From contig JAITXH010000212.1 in assembly GCA_031284845.1 (NCBI GenBank), forward strand, positions 1 to 15,604: a DNA stretch of 15,604 nucleotides, given 5' to 3'. The stretch is from Puniceicoccales bacterium (GTDB lineage Bacteria; Verrucomicrobiota; Verrucomicrobiia; Opitutales; UBA953). Under the pieces are notes generated by a model that was given only the letters and a program-made list of their open reading frames with translations, was not told where the DNA came from and did no database searches. Both the position numbers and the translations under genes were made by a program. Below are positions 7,347 through 14,057 of this stretch, one piece after another; the first letter of the stretch is position 1, and every line of letters begins with the position of its first letter.

Positions 7347-8003
7347 ATGAGCCAACCAATCATTACTGAAAAAGAACTTCTTGCCGCTTTGCATGCCCGT
7401 TACGCAGCAAAGCAATTTGCCCCGGATCGTCCGATTCCCGATGCCACTTGGGCGGCACTCGAAGAAACGCTCGTCCAAACACAATCCGCATTCGGACTCC
7501 AGCCGTGGAAGTTTCTCGTCATAGATTCCCCGGAACTGCGCCATCGCCTGCGTCCTTTTTCATGGGACCAGTCCGCTGTCACCGACGCCTCGAAATTTGT
7601 CGTTTTCCTTGCGCGCAAGCACACCAACGCCGCCGACGTCGGCCACTACCTCGACAGAATCGCCCAAGTGCGCAAGGTCACGCCTGAAAGTCTTGACGGC
7701 TTTCGGGAGCGCATTTTGGAGACACTCGGAGCAAGCGCCGCGAGTCAGAAAATCGGAGATTGGGCGGCACGCCAGCTCTACATCGGCTTGGGCCAGTTCA
7801 CCACGGCGGCAGCATTGCTCGGCGTGGACACCTGCCCTATCGAAGGCATTGAGCCGGAAAAATACGATGCCATCCTCGAACTTGAGGGCACTCCCTTTAC
7901 CACGGTGTTCACTGTGGCCGCAGGCTACGGCCTGCCGACGGACAAATACGCATCGTTGCCCAAAGTGCGTTTCCCGCTTTCGGAAGTGCTGGAGCACCGG
8001 TAA
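7347..8003 (+). CDS. NAD(P)H-dependent nitroreductase family flavoprotein
   Basis: This is an FMN-dependent oxidoreductase of the nitroreductase superfamily (NfsB-like), cytoplasmic and usually a homodimer that reduces nitroaromatics, quinones or other acceptors; the natural substrate cannot be told from sequence. The protein has 218 residues, normal length. RYAAKQFAPDRPI (18-30) is the N-terminal FMN-phosphate region. SAFGLQPWKFLVI (47-59) is the characteristic active-site segment, and WAARQLYIGLGQFTTAAALLG followed by DTCPIEG is the conserved C-terminal half. The ending GYGLPTDKYASLPKVRFPLSEVL is also typical. The ATG at 7347 fits the usual N-terminus; no Shine-Dalgarno sequence precedes it. 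It stands alone and converges on the recombinase gene, with 23 bp between their stops. The stop is TAA. Confidence 0.92.
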   Translation: MSQPIITEKELLAALHARYAAKQFAPDRPIPDATWAALEETLVQTQSAFGLQPWKFLVIDSPELRHRLRPFSWDQSAVTDASKFVVFLARKHTNAADVGHYLDRIAQVRKVTPESLDGFRERILETLGASAASQKIGDWAARQLYIGLGQFTTAAALLGVDTCPIEGIEPEKYDAILELEGTPFTTVFTVAAGYGLPTDKYASLPKVRFPLSEVLEHR

Positions 8004-8026
8004 GTGCGCCCGCCCTGCCCCGTTCT

Positions 8027-8926
8027 TCACTTGGCACGCAAGTGTGTCCGCGGGTGATGCTTCGTGTGCTCTTTTAACAACTGGTGGCGATCCAGCGCCG
8101 TGTAAATCTGCGTCGTGGAGATGTCTGCATGGCCCAGCATTTCCTGGATCGCACGCAGATCCGCACCGTTGGCGAGCAGATGTGTGGCAAACGAATGGCG
8201 CAGCAAGTGCGGCCCGACCGAGCGCGTTATCCCCGCATGTTTGGCAAGCTCCTGCAAGCGCACCCAAAATGTTTTTCTGGAAATCGCCCGCCCCCATTCG
8301 CTCAAAAACAATTCAGAGCCGGTTTTCTTTTTCACGAACTGCGGACGCCCGACGGTCAGGTAATCGCGCAATGCCAGAATCGCCTTCGACCCGACGGGCA
8401 CGATGCGCTCTTTGCCGCCTTTGCCCAGCACGCGCAAAAAGCCCTCCTCCATGTCCACCGATTGCAATGTCAATCCGCACAACTCGGATACGCGCAGCCC
8501 GCTGCCATACATCAACTCCACCATCGCCCGGTCACGTGAGCCGTGCGGGGTGCCCCGCACCTCTGCCAGCAACGCATCCACCTCGCCCAGCGTGAGCGAG
8601 TCCGGCAGCTTGAGCCGCGTGCGCGGCCTGCCCGCAAGCGCCGTAAAATCATCGCGCCGCACCCCCTGCGCCACCATGTGCTTGGCAAACGTGCGCAGCG
8701 CACTCAGCTTGCGGGCTACCGAGCGAGCATCCATCGCGACGAGAGCCGGTCCAAGCAACCACCCCGACACGTCCTCCTCTGTCACCTCAAGCCAGTTGGT
8801 CCGCTGGTGCCCGGCGGCAAACGCTGCAAACTGCACGAGGTCGTTTTCGTAAGCCAGCGCGGTGTTTGACGAAAGCCCCCGTTCGGCGAGCAACACTGCG
8901 ATAAATTCGTCAATCCCGTCTTGCAT
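8027..8926 (-). CDS. xerD: Tyrosine recombinase XerD-type
   Basis: This site-specific recombinase resolves chromosome dimers at dif together with its Xer partner and FtsK. Starting at the ATG at 8926 gives 299 residues (XerC/XerD are about 300); in-frame ATGs at 8971 and 9010 would add 15 or 28 residues and cannot be excluded. The N-terminal SAM-like DNA-binding domain covers about 1-95 and the catalytic domain 110-290. The catalytic set is complete: R145 (GSGLRVSE), Lys in GKGGKER (169 or 172), H240 and R243 (HLLRH), H266 (LGHADISTTQ) and Y275. The tail ending KHHPR resembles XerD more than XerC. It is not beside phage or transposon genes, so a housekeeping recombinase is far more likely than an integrase. 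The stop is TGA. Confidence 0.88.
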   Translation of the reverse strand: MQDGIDEFIAVLLAERGLSSNTALAYENDLVQFAAFAAGHQRTNWLEVTEEDVSGWLLGPALVAMDARSVARKLSALRTFAKHMVAQGVRRDDFTALAGRPRTRLKLPDSLTLGEVDALLAEVRGTPHGSRDRAMVELMYGSGLRVSELCGLTLQSVDMEEGFLRVLGKGGKERIVPVGSKAILALRDYLTVGRPQFVKKKTGSELFLSEWGRAISRKTFWVRLQELAKHAGITRSVGPHLLRHSFATHLLANGADLRAIQEMLGHADISTTQIYTALDRHQLLKEHTKHHPRTHLRAK

Positions 8927-9224
8927 AGCGATAGGCAGCGTGGATGGCGTCACATTGGCGGAACGAGTCATGCCCGAAAAGCATGGCACTCCACCCGGGA
9001 ACGGAAACACAGAACAGGGCTTAGCAAATAGTTATTAGTTAATGATTATCATCTTACCTGAAACTTTAATTTGAATAAAGTGCGACCACCCCGGACGGCA
9101 CTCTCCACCCTTGTCAGAGAACCAATAAGCAATTCCTTTTGGAATACAGCGCCTCTTCCCGTATTTTTTTAAAACTCCTGTTAAACAATTCGCATTCGGC
9201 CCGGCGCTCCCTATGTAAGCAATT
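8927..9224. other. Divergent intergenic region between xerD and the sigma operon
   Basis: This 298-nt spacer is clearly more A+T-rich than its neighbours from about 9010 onward, as expected of a promoter region. It holds a Fur-box-like palindrome (9038-9056), a small inverted repeat ATTCC-TTTT-GGAAT (9132-9145), and a run of T at 9164-9170. The right arm GGAAT resembles an ECF-type -35 element, but the spacing to CGTA at 9160 is 14 nt, shorter than usual, so autoregulation is only a suggestion. A 66-codon minus-strand frame (9235-9035) runs across it and shows no recognisable family. Confidence 0.55.
9038..9056. promoter_or_regulatory. Fur-box-like palindrome
   Basis: GTTAATGATTATCATCTTA matches the classical 19-bp Fur consensus (GATAATGATWATCATTATC) at 15 of 19 positions, including the whole core ATGAT-W-ATCAT. 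It lies 169 nt upstream of the sigma-factor start and 112 nt upstream of the likely xerD start. No iron-uptake gene is adjacent, and A+T-rich DNA yields such matches by chance, so binding is unproven. Confidence 0.35.
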
Positions 9225-9737
9225 ATGGAAGACACACCGGAATCCTCAGACTGGAAAAACTGGTTCGCTCAAAACGGAGCACGGTTCCTCTTGTGCGCCC
9301 GCCAATGGACACGCTCGCAGGCCGATGCCGAAGATGTCCTTCAAGACGCCTTCATCCGTTTTTGGCGCCACCAACGGCATCTGCCGGGCGACCCCGCCGC
9401 ACTCCTCATCACCTCCATCCGCCGGGCGTCATTTGACCGCGCACGCCGCGAATCCCGGCGCACCAATCGCGAACAAGCCGCCCTCGTGCTCGACGGCGAA
9501 CCGATCTCCTGGTTCGAACATACCGACAACGAGCAGGACCGGCAACTTCAGGAAGCACTCGAACGCCTCCCCGACGCACAGCGCCAAGTCGTCGCCCTCA
9601 AAATATGGGGCGAACTTACCTTTGAGGAAATCGGGCACCAGCTCGACTGCTCCCCAAACACCGCCGCATCGCGTTACCGCTATGCACTCATCCGCCTCCG
9701 CGAAACTTTAACCACTACAGCCGCATACCATGGATAA
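9225..9737 (+). CDS. ECF-type RNA polymerase sigma factor
   Basis: This group 4 sigma-70 protein directs RNA polymerase to a small regulon, usually in response to a signal relayed by an anti-sigma factor. The protein has 170 residues, normal for an ECF. Sigma-2 spans about 20-80, with SQADAEDVLQDAFIRFWRH matching the core-binding and -10 recognition helices. Sigma-4 spans about 112-163 (LPDAQRQVVALKIWGELTFEEIGHQL, then a helix-turn-helix ending in RYRYALIRLRE). Sigma-3 is absent, as expected. The ATG at 9225 fits the family N-terminus and has no Shine-Dalgarno sequence. Its last 8 nt overlap the next gene, implying translational coupling. The ECF subgroup cannot be assigned by eye. Confidence 0.92.
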   Translation: MEDTPESSDWKNWFAQNGARFLLCARQWTRSQADAEDVLQDAFIRFWRHQRHLPGDPAALLITSIRRASFDRARRESRRTNREQAALVLDGEPISWFEHTDNEQDRQLQEALERLPDAQRQVVALKIWGELTFEEIGHQLDCSPNTAASRYRYALIRLRETLTTTAAYHG

Positions 9738-10242
9738 CGATCTCGCCGATATGGAAAACGCACTGCGCCGCCTAAAACCGCGCCCACCCAGCGAATTTTG
9801 CCAAGCCCGGATCGCAGCCGCTCTGGACGTCCCCGCCGCCACCGCACGCGGAAGCCGCATTCTCGTATGGAGTGCCGGATTTGCCGCCGCCTGTGCAGCC
9901 ATCGTCGCCCTCAACTCGACACCGTTCAGACCCGCCGCCGATACCGCGCCGCTCCCCGGCATACACGATGCCATCACCGCTGCTCCCGTCTCCCCGGTCG
10001 CCACCGCCGACCCGCAGACGCAGGCGCCGGAGACCACCCATCCCGACACAGCCGAGCAGCGCGCCCTCAGCAGCATCGAGCCGCTCGAATTGAGGCAGAC
10101 TCCCGACGGACGCTTTTTCCAGCCCTACCGCGTCCGCTATTTGAACACCGTGAAAATGCCCGCCGCCGGCAGCACCGGGCAGCCTCGCGTGAAAAGCATT
10201 CCCGCCGAGGAAGTCCACTTCGTCAGCCTCGACTTGATTTGA
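9730..10242 (+). CDS. One-pass membrane protein, probable anti-sigma factor
   Basis: The protein has 170 residues and no family I can name with certainty. A basic N-terminal part (1-43, e.g. ALRRLKPRPP) is followed by one membrane segment (about 44-62, ILVWSAGFAAACAAIVAL), a Pro/Ala/Thr-rich linker (about 65-110) and a small C-terminal domain with PYRVRYLNTVK and PAEEVHFVSLDL. The pattern (short cytosolic part, one membrane pass, periplasmic tail) and the 8-nt overlap with the sigma gene fit an anti-sigma factor. The classic zinc anti-sigma HxxxCxxC motif is absent. Its own stop overlaps the start of the PDZ gene (TGATG). The role is inferred from context; a sensory or assembly partner is the alternative. 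Confidence 0.75.
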   Translation: MDNDLADMENALRRLKPRPPSEFCQARIAAALDVPAATARGSRILVWSAGFAAACAAIVALNSTPFRPAADTAPLPGIHDAITAAPVSPVATADPQTQAPETTHPDTAEQRALSSIEPLELRQTPDGRFFQPYRVRYLNTVKMPAAGSTGQPRVKSIPAEEVHFVSLDLI

Positions 10243-11408
10243 TGAACACCGTGCGCCACACCATTGCCCTATGCGGAATCGTGTCCGCCGGATTGCTCGC
10301 GCCCGTTCCCGCCACCGTCGCCGCAGAGAATGCGCCGCCCCCGGTTCCACAGCCAGAAGCTGAAACAAAGCCAAAGCTCATAAGCACTCTTCAGGAAGTC
10401 GCCTTTCTAGGCATCGAAACCGTGCAAACCGATGCCGCGACACGCCAGCGCCTCAAGCTCGATGAAGGCACCGGATTGCGCGTGCGCCTCATCGCCACAC
10501 ATTCGCCCGCCAACCAAAAATTACAATCGGGCGATGTACTCATCCGCCTCGATGAACAAATCCTCTGTAACCACGACCAACTCCGCGCACTCATCCGCGC
10601 CCAAAAACCCGGCAACACCGTCACCCTGAAACTTTACCGCGACGGCGTCATCCAGGAATTGAAAATCCAGCTCGCCAGCGTCGCCATAGGCACCGGAGGC
10701 GGCTACATCATCCCGTCGCCGGACTCCATGCGCCTCTTGCCCGAAGTGCGCGTCCGCATAGACGGCCAGGACATCCCCCTGCGCGACCTCTTCAACGAAC
10801 AAATCGGCGAGCGCATCGCACGCCTTCGCGGCGGCGTCATCACCATTGACCCCGAAGCCTTCAAAGACATCCCCGATGAAGCCCGCGCCAAGCTCCGGGA
10901 AATGCAGAAAAATATTCAAGAACAGTTCGAGGGCATCCAACGTTACTTTGACGACTTACAGGACGGAGTCGGCGACAAGTTGCTTCTGGAAAAACGCTGG
11001 AACGACCTCAAGGGAAGCATCAACGGCATCACACCGGACTTGTGGAGACACGACGACGGCAAGTCCTCAAAAATCGAGATTTCGGCACCCGGAAAGAGCC
11101 TCACCATCTCGGAAAATGAGACTCTGACCTTCACTCGCAAAAAGAATGATGGCGCAGTCACACTGTGGATGAACGACCGCGATGGCACCGCTTGCTTAAC
11201 AACGCGCGACGGGTGCCGCTGCATACGCATCCAAAACACCGCCGGCACAGTGATTTTTGACGGCCCGGTAGATACCCCTGAGCAACGGGCGGCAATGCCC
11301 GAAGCAGCGGTAAAAAAGCTGGAATTTCTTGAACAACTTTCCGGAACCGTTGTCCCAGTTAAGAAAGACACCGTGGCAAAAGATAACAAAAAAGGCGAAA
11401 GCCAATGA
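10242..11408 (+). CDS. Secreted PDZ-domain protein of the sigma cassette
   Basis: The protein has 388 residues. The ATG at 10242 overlaps the previous stop (TGATG) and begins a clear signal peptide: MNTVRH, a hydrophobic core to about 20, and a likely cut after A28 (ATVAA|ENA). The frame is open further upstream but there it only shadows the two preceding genes. A PDZ domain covers about 50-135 (GTGLRVRLI, LQSGDVLIRLDEQ, PGNTVTLKLYRDG). A charged helical segment follows (about 195-245, with possible coiled coil). A C-terminal part ends with GTVIFDGPVDTPEQRAAMP and a Lys-rich tail. No serine-protease triad or protease domain is present, so it is not a DegS/HtrA enzyme; a periplasmic sensor or scaffold that binds C-termini of misfolded proteins is a reasonable guess. 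The stop is TGA; a terminator follows 87 nt later. Confidence 0.82.
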   Translation: MNTVRHTIALCGIVSAGLLAPVPATVAAENAPPPVPQPEAETKPKLISTLQEVAFLGIETVQTDAATRQRLKLDEGTGLRVRLIATHSPANQKLQSGDVLIRLDEQILCNHDQLRALIRAQKPGNTVTLKLYRDGVIQELKIQLASVAIGTGGGYIIPSPDSMRLLPEVRVRIDGQDIPLRDLFNEQIGERIARLRGGVITIDPEAFKDIPDEARAKLREMQKNIQEQFEGIQRYFDDLQDGVGDKLLLEKRWNDLKGSINGITPDLWRHDDGKSSKIEISAPGKSLTISENETLTFTRKKNDGAVTLWMNDRDGTACLTTRDGCRCIRIQNTAGTVIFDGPVDTPEQRAAMPEAAVKKLEFLEQLSGTVVPVKKDTVAKDNKKGESQ

Positions 11409-11431
11409 GACAATTTTCCCCGGAAGACTTT

Positions 11432-11474
11432 GGGTCGGATGCTAGCCTTAGGGGTAAGGAGGAGTAGCCGATCC
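11432..11474 (+). other. Candidate structured 3' UTR element with a Shine-Dalgarno-like sequence
   Basis: GGGTCG (11432-11437) can pair with CGATCC (11469-11474, one G-T pair). After a 3-nt bulge, GCTA (11441-11444) pairs with TAGC (11465-11468). Inside is CCTTA-GGGG-TAAGG (11446-11459). The 3' side carries AAGGAGG (11457-11463), a perfect complement to the usual 16S tail, yet no ATG, GTG or TTG follows at a usable distance. It lies between the PDZ gene and its terminator. Pairing was done by eye. Confidence 0.35.
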
Positions 11475-11495
11475 AATATATACAGCAAAATAAGG

Positions 11496-11533
11496 GGCGG
11501 GCGAGATGGGTTTCTCGCCCGCCTTTCTTTTAA
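11496..11533 (+). terminator. Intrinsic terminator of the sigma-PDZ operon
   Basis: A perfect 11-bp, G+C-rich stem (GGCGGGCGAGA / TCTCGCCCGCC) with the 6-nt loop TGGGTT is followed at once by TTTCTTTTAA. It lies 87 nt after the PDZ stop and 77 nt before the ABC-F start, so it separates the two transcription units. Confidence 0.93.
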
Positions 11534-11609
11534 TCTCTGATGGCAGATACCGCCGCCCTGCGTTTCCCGCTGGCAAAGTCCGCCGCTTTTCCCACAAAGC
11601 CCCACCGCA

Positions 11610-13553
11610 ATGCTAGAAATTGACGGCGTCCATCTCCAATACGGTCACCAACTCCTCTTCGATGACATCTCTCTTGTCGTCGGTCCCCATGACCGTGCCG
11701 GCCTCGTCGGTCTCAACGGCACCGGCAAATCCACCTTTCTCAAAATGATCGCCGGCCTCATTGAGCCGGACACCGGACGCTTCACCAAGGCCAAAGGCAT
11801 GACCCACGGCTACCTCCCGCAAGACGGCATCGAGTGCCACGGACGCACCCTTTTCACCGAAGTCGAACACGCCCTCGACGACATCATCGCCCTGCGCCGC
11901 TCCATCGAAGAAGTCTCCGCCCAACTCCAAACCCTCTCCCACGAGAGCGCCCAATACCGCGATGCGCTCATGATGCTCGGCGACTGGGAACGCCAGCTCG
12001 AAGACGCCGAAGCACACAAAGTGAAATCGCGCGTCGAGCGCGTCCTCCTCGGTCTGGGCTTTCAGATGAGCGACATGACGCGCGATACCGGCGAGTTTTC
12101 CGGCGGCTGGCAAATGCGTATCGCCCTCGCCAAACTCCTCCTGCGCGAGCCCTCGCTCCTCCTCCTGGACGAGCCGACCAATCACCTCGACATCGAGTCC
12201 CAACGCTGGCTCGAAGACTGGCTCCGCCGTTACCGCGGTGCCCTCATCGTCGTCTCCCACGACCGCGCCTTCCTCGACACCATCTGCGACCGCACGCTCG
12301 CCATCCACCGCAGCCGCATCGAAGACTACGCGGGCAACTACACCTACTTTGAAAAAACCTCCGCCATGCTCCGCGAACAGCGCCGCATAGCCGCAGAGAA
12401 ACAACGCCGCGAAATCGAAAAGACGCAGGAGTTCATAGACCGCTTCCGCGCCAAGGCCACCAAAGCCGCCCAAGTGCAAAGCCGCATCAAAGCACTGGAA
12501 AAAGTGGATATCATCGAAGCCGAAGAAGAAGACTACACCGCCATCGCCTTCCGCTTCCCGCCCCCGCCGGCGAGCGGCCAAACCGTGCTCAAGCTCGACG
12601 GCGTCAGCAAATTTTACGGCTCACTGCGCGTCTTTGAGAAAGTGGACTTCCAACTCGAACGCGGCGAACGCATCGCCATCGTCGGCCCCAACGGAGCGGG
12701 CAAATCCACCCTCGTGCGCATCCTCGCCGGAGCCGAGCCACCCACCGCCGGCACGCGCACCGAAGGTCTCCGCGTCGCCGTCGCCCACTTCGCCCAACAT
12801 CAGGCAGACGAACTCGACCCCGAGCTGGACGTCTTCGAGACCGTCAACGCCGTCGCCACCGGCGAAGGCAAAACCCGCCTGCGCTCGCTCCTCGGCGCAT
12901 TCCTCTTTCGCGGCGACGACGTCTTCAAACGCGTCTCCGTGCTCTCTGGCGGCGAGCGCAACCGCCTCGCCCTCGCCCGCCTTCTCCTGCGCCCCTTCAA
13001 CTGCCTCATCCTCGACGAGCCGACCAACCACCTCGACATGCGCTCCAAGGCCGTCCTCTCCGAAGCCATCAAGCACTACGAAGGCACCTTCATCATCGTC
13101 TCGCACGACCGCGCCTTCCTCGACCCGCTGGTGACAAAAGTGCTCGAAGTGCGCGACGGGAGAATCCGCGTCTTCCCCGGCAACGTCAGCTACTACCTCG
13201 ACGCCACCGAATCGGAACGCCAGGCGCGGACCACCGCCGCCACCGATACCACGGGCAAAAAACCGGACGCGGAAGACCCTCGTGAACGCCGCCGCCGCAT
13301 CGCGGAGCGCAACCAAAGGCTCGCCCCGTTGAGGAAAAAAGCGACCGCACTAGAAGAACAGATTGCGCGTTTGGAGGCGGAAGTCGCCGCGTGGGAAGAG
13401 CAAATGGCGGATCCGGCATTTTTCAAAAAAGGCAACAACACCAAGGCCGCGATGGAGAGTTACAACGCCGCCAAAACCGCCATTGAAGCCGCCTACGAAG
13501 AATGGAGCCGCCTCGATGAAGTGATGAAAAAGGATGCCGAACCGCCGGAATGA
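11610..13553 (+). CDS. ABC-F family ATPase (ribosome-associated type)
   Basis: This soluble protein has two ABC ATPase domains and no membrane segments. ABC-F proteins act on ribosomes, in translation regulation, stall rescue or antibiotic protection; the subfamily cannot be fixed by eye. The protein has 647 residues. Domain 1: Walker A GLNGTGKST (34-42), signature FSGGWQMR (163-170), Walker B with DEPTNHLD (187-194), SHDRAFLD. The inter-domain linker (about 235-310; DYAGNYTYFEKTSAMLREQRR and a charged helix) is the P-site tRNA interaction motif region. Domain 2: GPNGAGKST (359-367), LSGGERNRLALA (445-456), DEPTNHLD (469-476). A C-terminal extension (about 540-645) is a charged coiled coil, as in Uup- and YheS-like members. 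The ATG at 11610 fits the family start (MLEIDGVHLQYGHQ). It is preceded by the terminator at 11496. The stop is TGA. Confidence 0.95.
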   Translation: MLEIDGVHLQYGHQLLFDDISLVVGPHDRAGLVGLNGTGKSTFLKMIAGLIEPDTGRFTKAKGMTHGYLPQDGIECHGRTLFTEVEHALDDIIALRRSIEEVSAQLQTLSHESAQYRDALMMLGDWERQLEDAEAHKVKSRVERVLLGLGFQMSDMTRDTGEFSGGWQMRIALAKLLLREPSLLLLDEPTNHLDIESQRWLEDWLRRYRGALIVVSHDRAFLDTICDRTLAIHRSRIEDYAGNYTYFEKTSAMLREQRRIAAEKQRREIEKTQEFIDRFRAKATKAAQVQSRIKALEKVDIIEAEEEDYTAIAFRFPPPPASGQTVLKLDGVSKFYGSLRVFEKVDFQLERGERIAIVGPNGAGKSTLVRILAGAEPPTAGTRTEGLRVAVAHFAQHQADELDPELDVFETVNAVATGEGKTRLRSLLGAFLFRGDDVFKRVSVLSGGERNRLALARLLLRPFNCLILDEPTNHLDMRSKAVLSEAIKHYEGTFIIVSHDRAFLDPLVTKVLEVRDGRIRVFPGNVSYYLDATESERQARTTAATDTTGKKPDAEDPRERRRRIAERNQRLAPLRKKATALEEQIARLEAEVAAWEEQMADPAFFKKGNNTKAAMESYNAAKTAIEAAYEEWSRLDEVMKKDAEPPE

Positions 13554-13647
13554 ACAGAGCCGTTAATTTATTGTTGTTACTCGTTATCGGCTATTAGGTT
13601 TCGTTGACTTTGGTTCACGACTTCAAGATTTCTGCTCCCGTGTGGGT

Positions 13648-13670
13648 TTTTCCGGGGATTTCGCGGAAAA
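13648..13670. repeat. Hairpin in the ABC-F to zinc-ribbon-gene spacer
   Basis: TTTTCCG (13648-13654) and CGGAAAA (13664-13670) form a 7-bp inverted repeat with a 9-nt loop in the 188-nt spacer 13554-13741. No T-tract follows on the plus strand, so it is not a good terminator there. The spacer is A+T-rich. A TTGACT at 13604 resembles a -35 box, but no convincing -10 lies 17 nt on. Confidence 0.45.
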
Positions 13671-13741
13671 TCAAATATTACCGTCAAGTTGTTCTGGAAC
13701 ATTGCTCATTTACTTGTTTCATACCTCCTTTGCTTTTTTCC

Positions 13742-13984
13742 ATGCCAGTGGCCATCCTCATTGAATTCGAAACGCTCACCGCGCTCTTCCTCGCCGTGGG
13801 AATAACGACTGTGTTCGGCCTCTGGTTTTTCTACGAACGGCGGGAAGCCATTTTGAGCGACAGCCGGCGCATTCGCACCACTTTCCTTTGCATCAAATGC
13901 GAGTTGATCTACACCCGCCCACGCCAACGCGAAACAGCCCCCTGCCCGCGTTGCAGCTTCATTAACAGCCGGCTCAAATTCTAG
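13742..13984 (+). CDS. Small membrane protein with C-terminal zinc ribbon
   Basis: The protein has 80 residues and unknown function. One membrane segment (about 12-30, TALFLAVGITTVFGLWFF) is followed by a basic stretch (YERREA, SRRIRTT) and a four-Cys ribbon: C50-x2-C53 and C68-x2-C71, 14 residues apart, as in rubredoxin-like zinc sites. A one-pass protein with a cytosolic metal-binding tail is likely. The frame is open upstream to a TTG at 13604, but the ATG at 13742, right before the membrane segment, is the natural start. guaA begins 73 nt later, so co-transcription is possible. The stop is TAG; reading through it would run out of frame into guaA. Such proteins are sometimes labelled HypA-like because of the ribbon, but nothing else here supports hydrogenase maturation. 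Confidence 0.78.
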   Translation: MPVAILIEFETLTALFLAVGITTVFGLWFFYERREAILSDSRRIRTTFLCIKCELIYTRPRQRETAPCPRCSFINSRLKF

Positions 13985-14057
13985 CTCAGGGGCAGCCCGG
14001 GCCTTCTTCAGAAAATTTTCACGCGTCAAAAAAACCTGCTCACTCTCCACTTTCAAT

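Noticed and set aside
7560..8595. Long frames on both strands opposite nitroreductase and xerD
   Set aside because: Shadows of two well-supported genes; their translations show no family features.
8027..8926. Phage or island integrase with attachment site
   Set aside because: Length, catalytic motifs and tail fit XerC/XerD; there is no tRNA, no flanking repeat and no phage gene nearby.
9035..9235. 66-codon minus-strand frame between xerD and the sigma gene
   Set aside because: No recognisable family, it covers the A+T-rich regulatory spacer and overlaps the sigma start; most likely chance.
9798..10241. Upstream extension of the PDZ reading frame
   Set aside because: This part overlaps the membrane-protein gene in another frame and is Arg/Pro/His-rich; the signal peptide begins exactly at 10242.
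11613..13316. Long minus-strand frames (231 and 322 codons) opposite the ABC-F gene
   Set aside because: They mirror the strong C/G third-position bias of the ABC-F gene, and the translations are low-complexity Gly/Ala/Val/Glu-rich strings without domains.
13604..13741. Extended N-terminus of the small zinc-ribbon protein from a TTG
   Set aside because: The 46 extra residues are unlike a coding start and the ATG at 13742 directly precedes the membrane segment.
13985..14057. GCCCGGGC palindrome as a terminator before guaA
   Set aside because: It has no loop of its own and no T-tract follows; probably chance in G+C-rich DNA.
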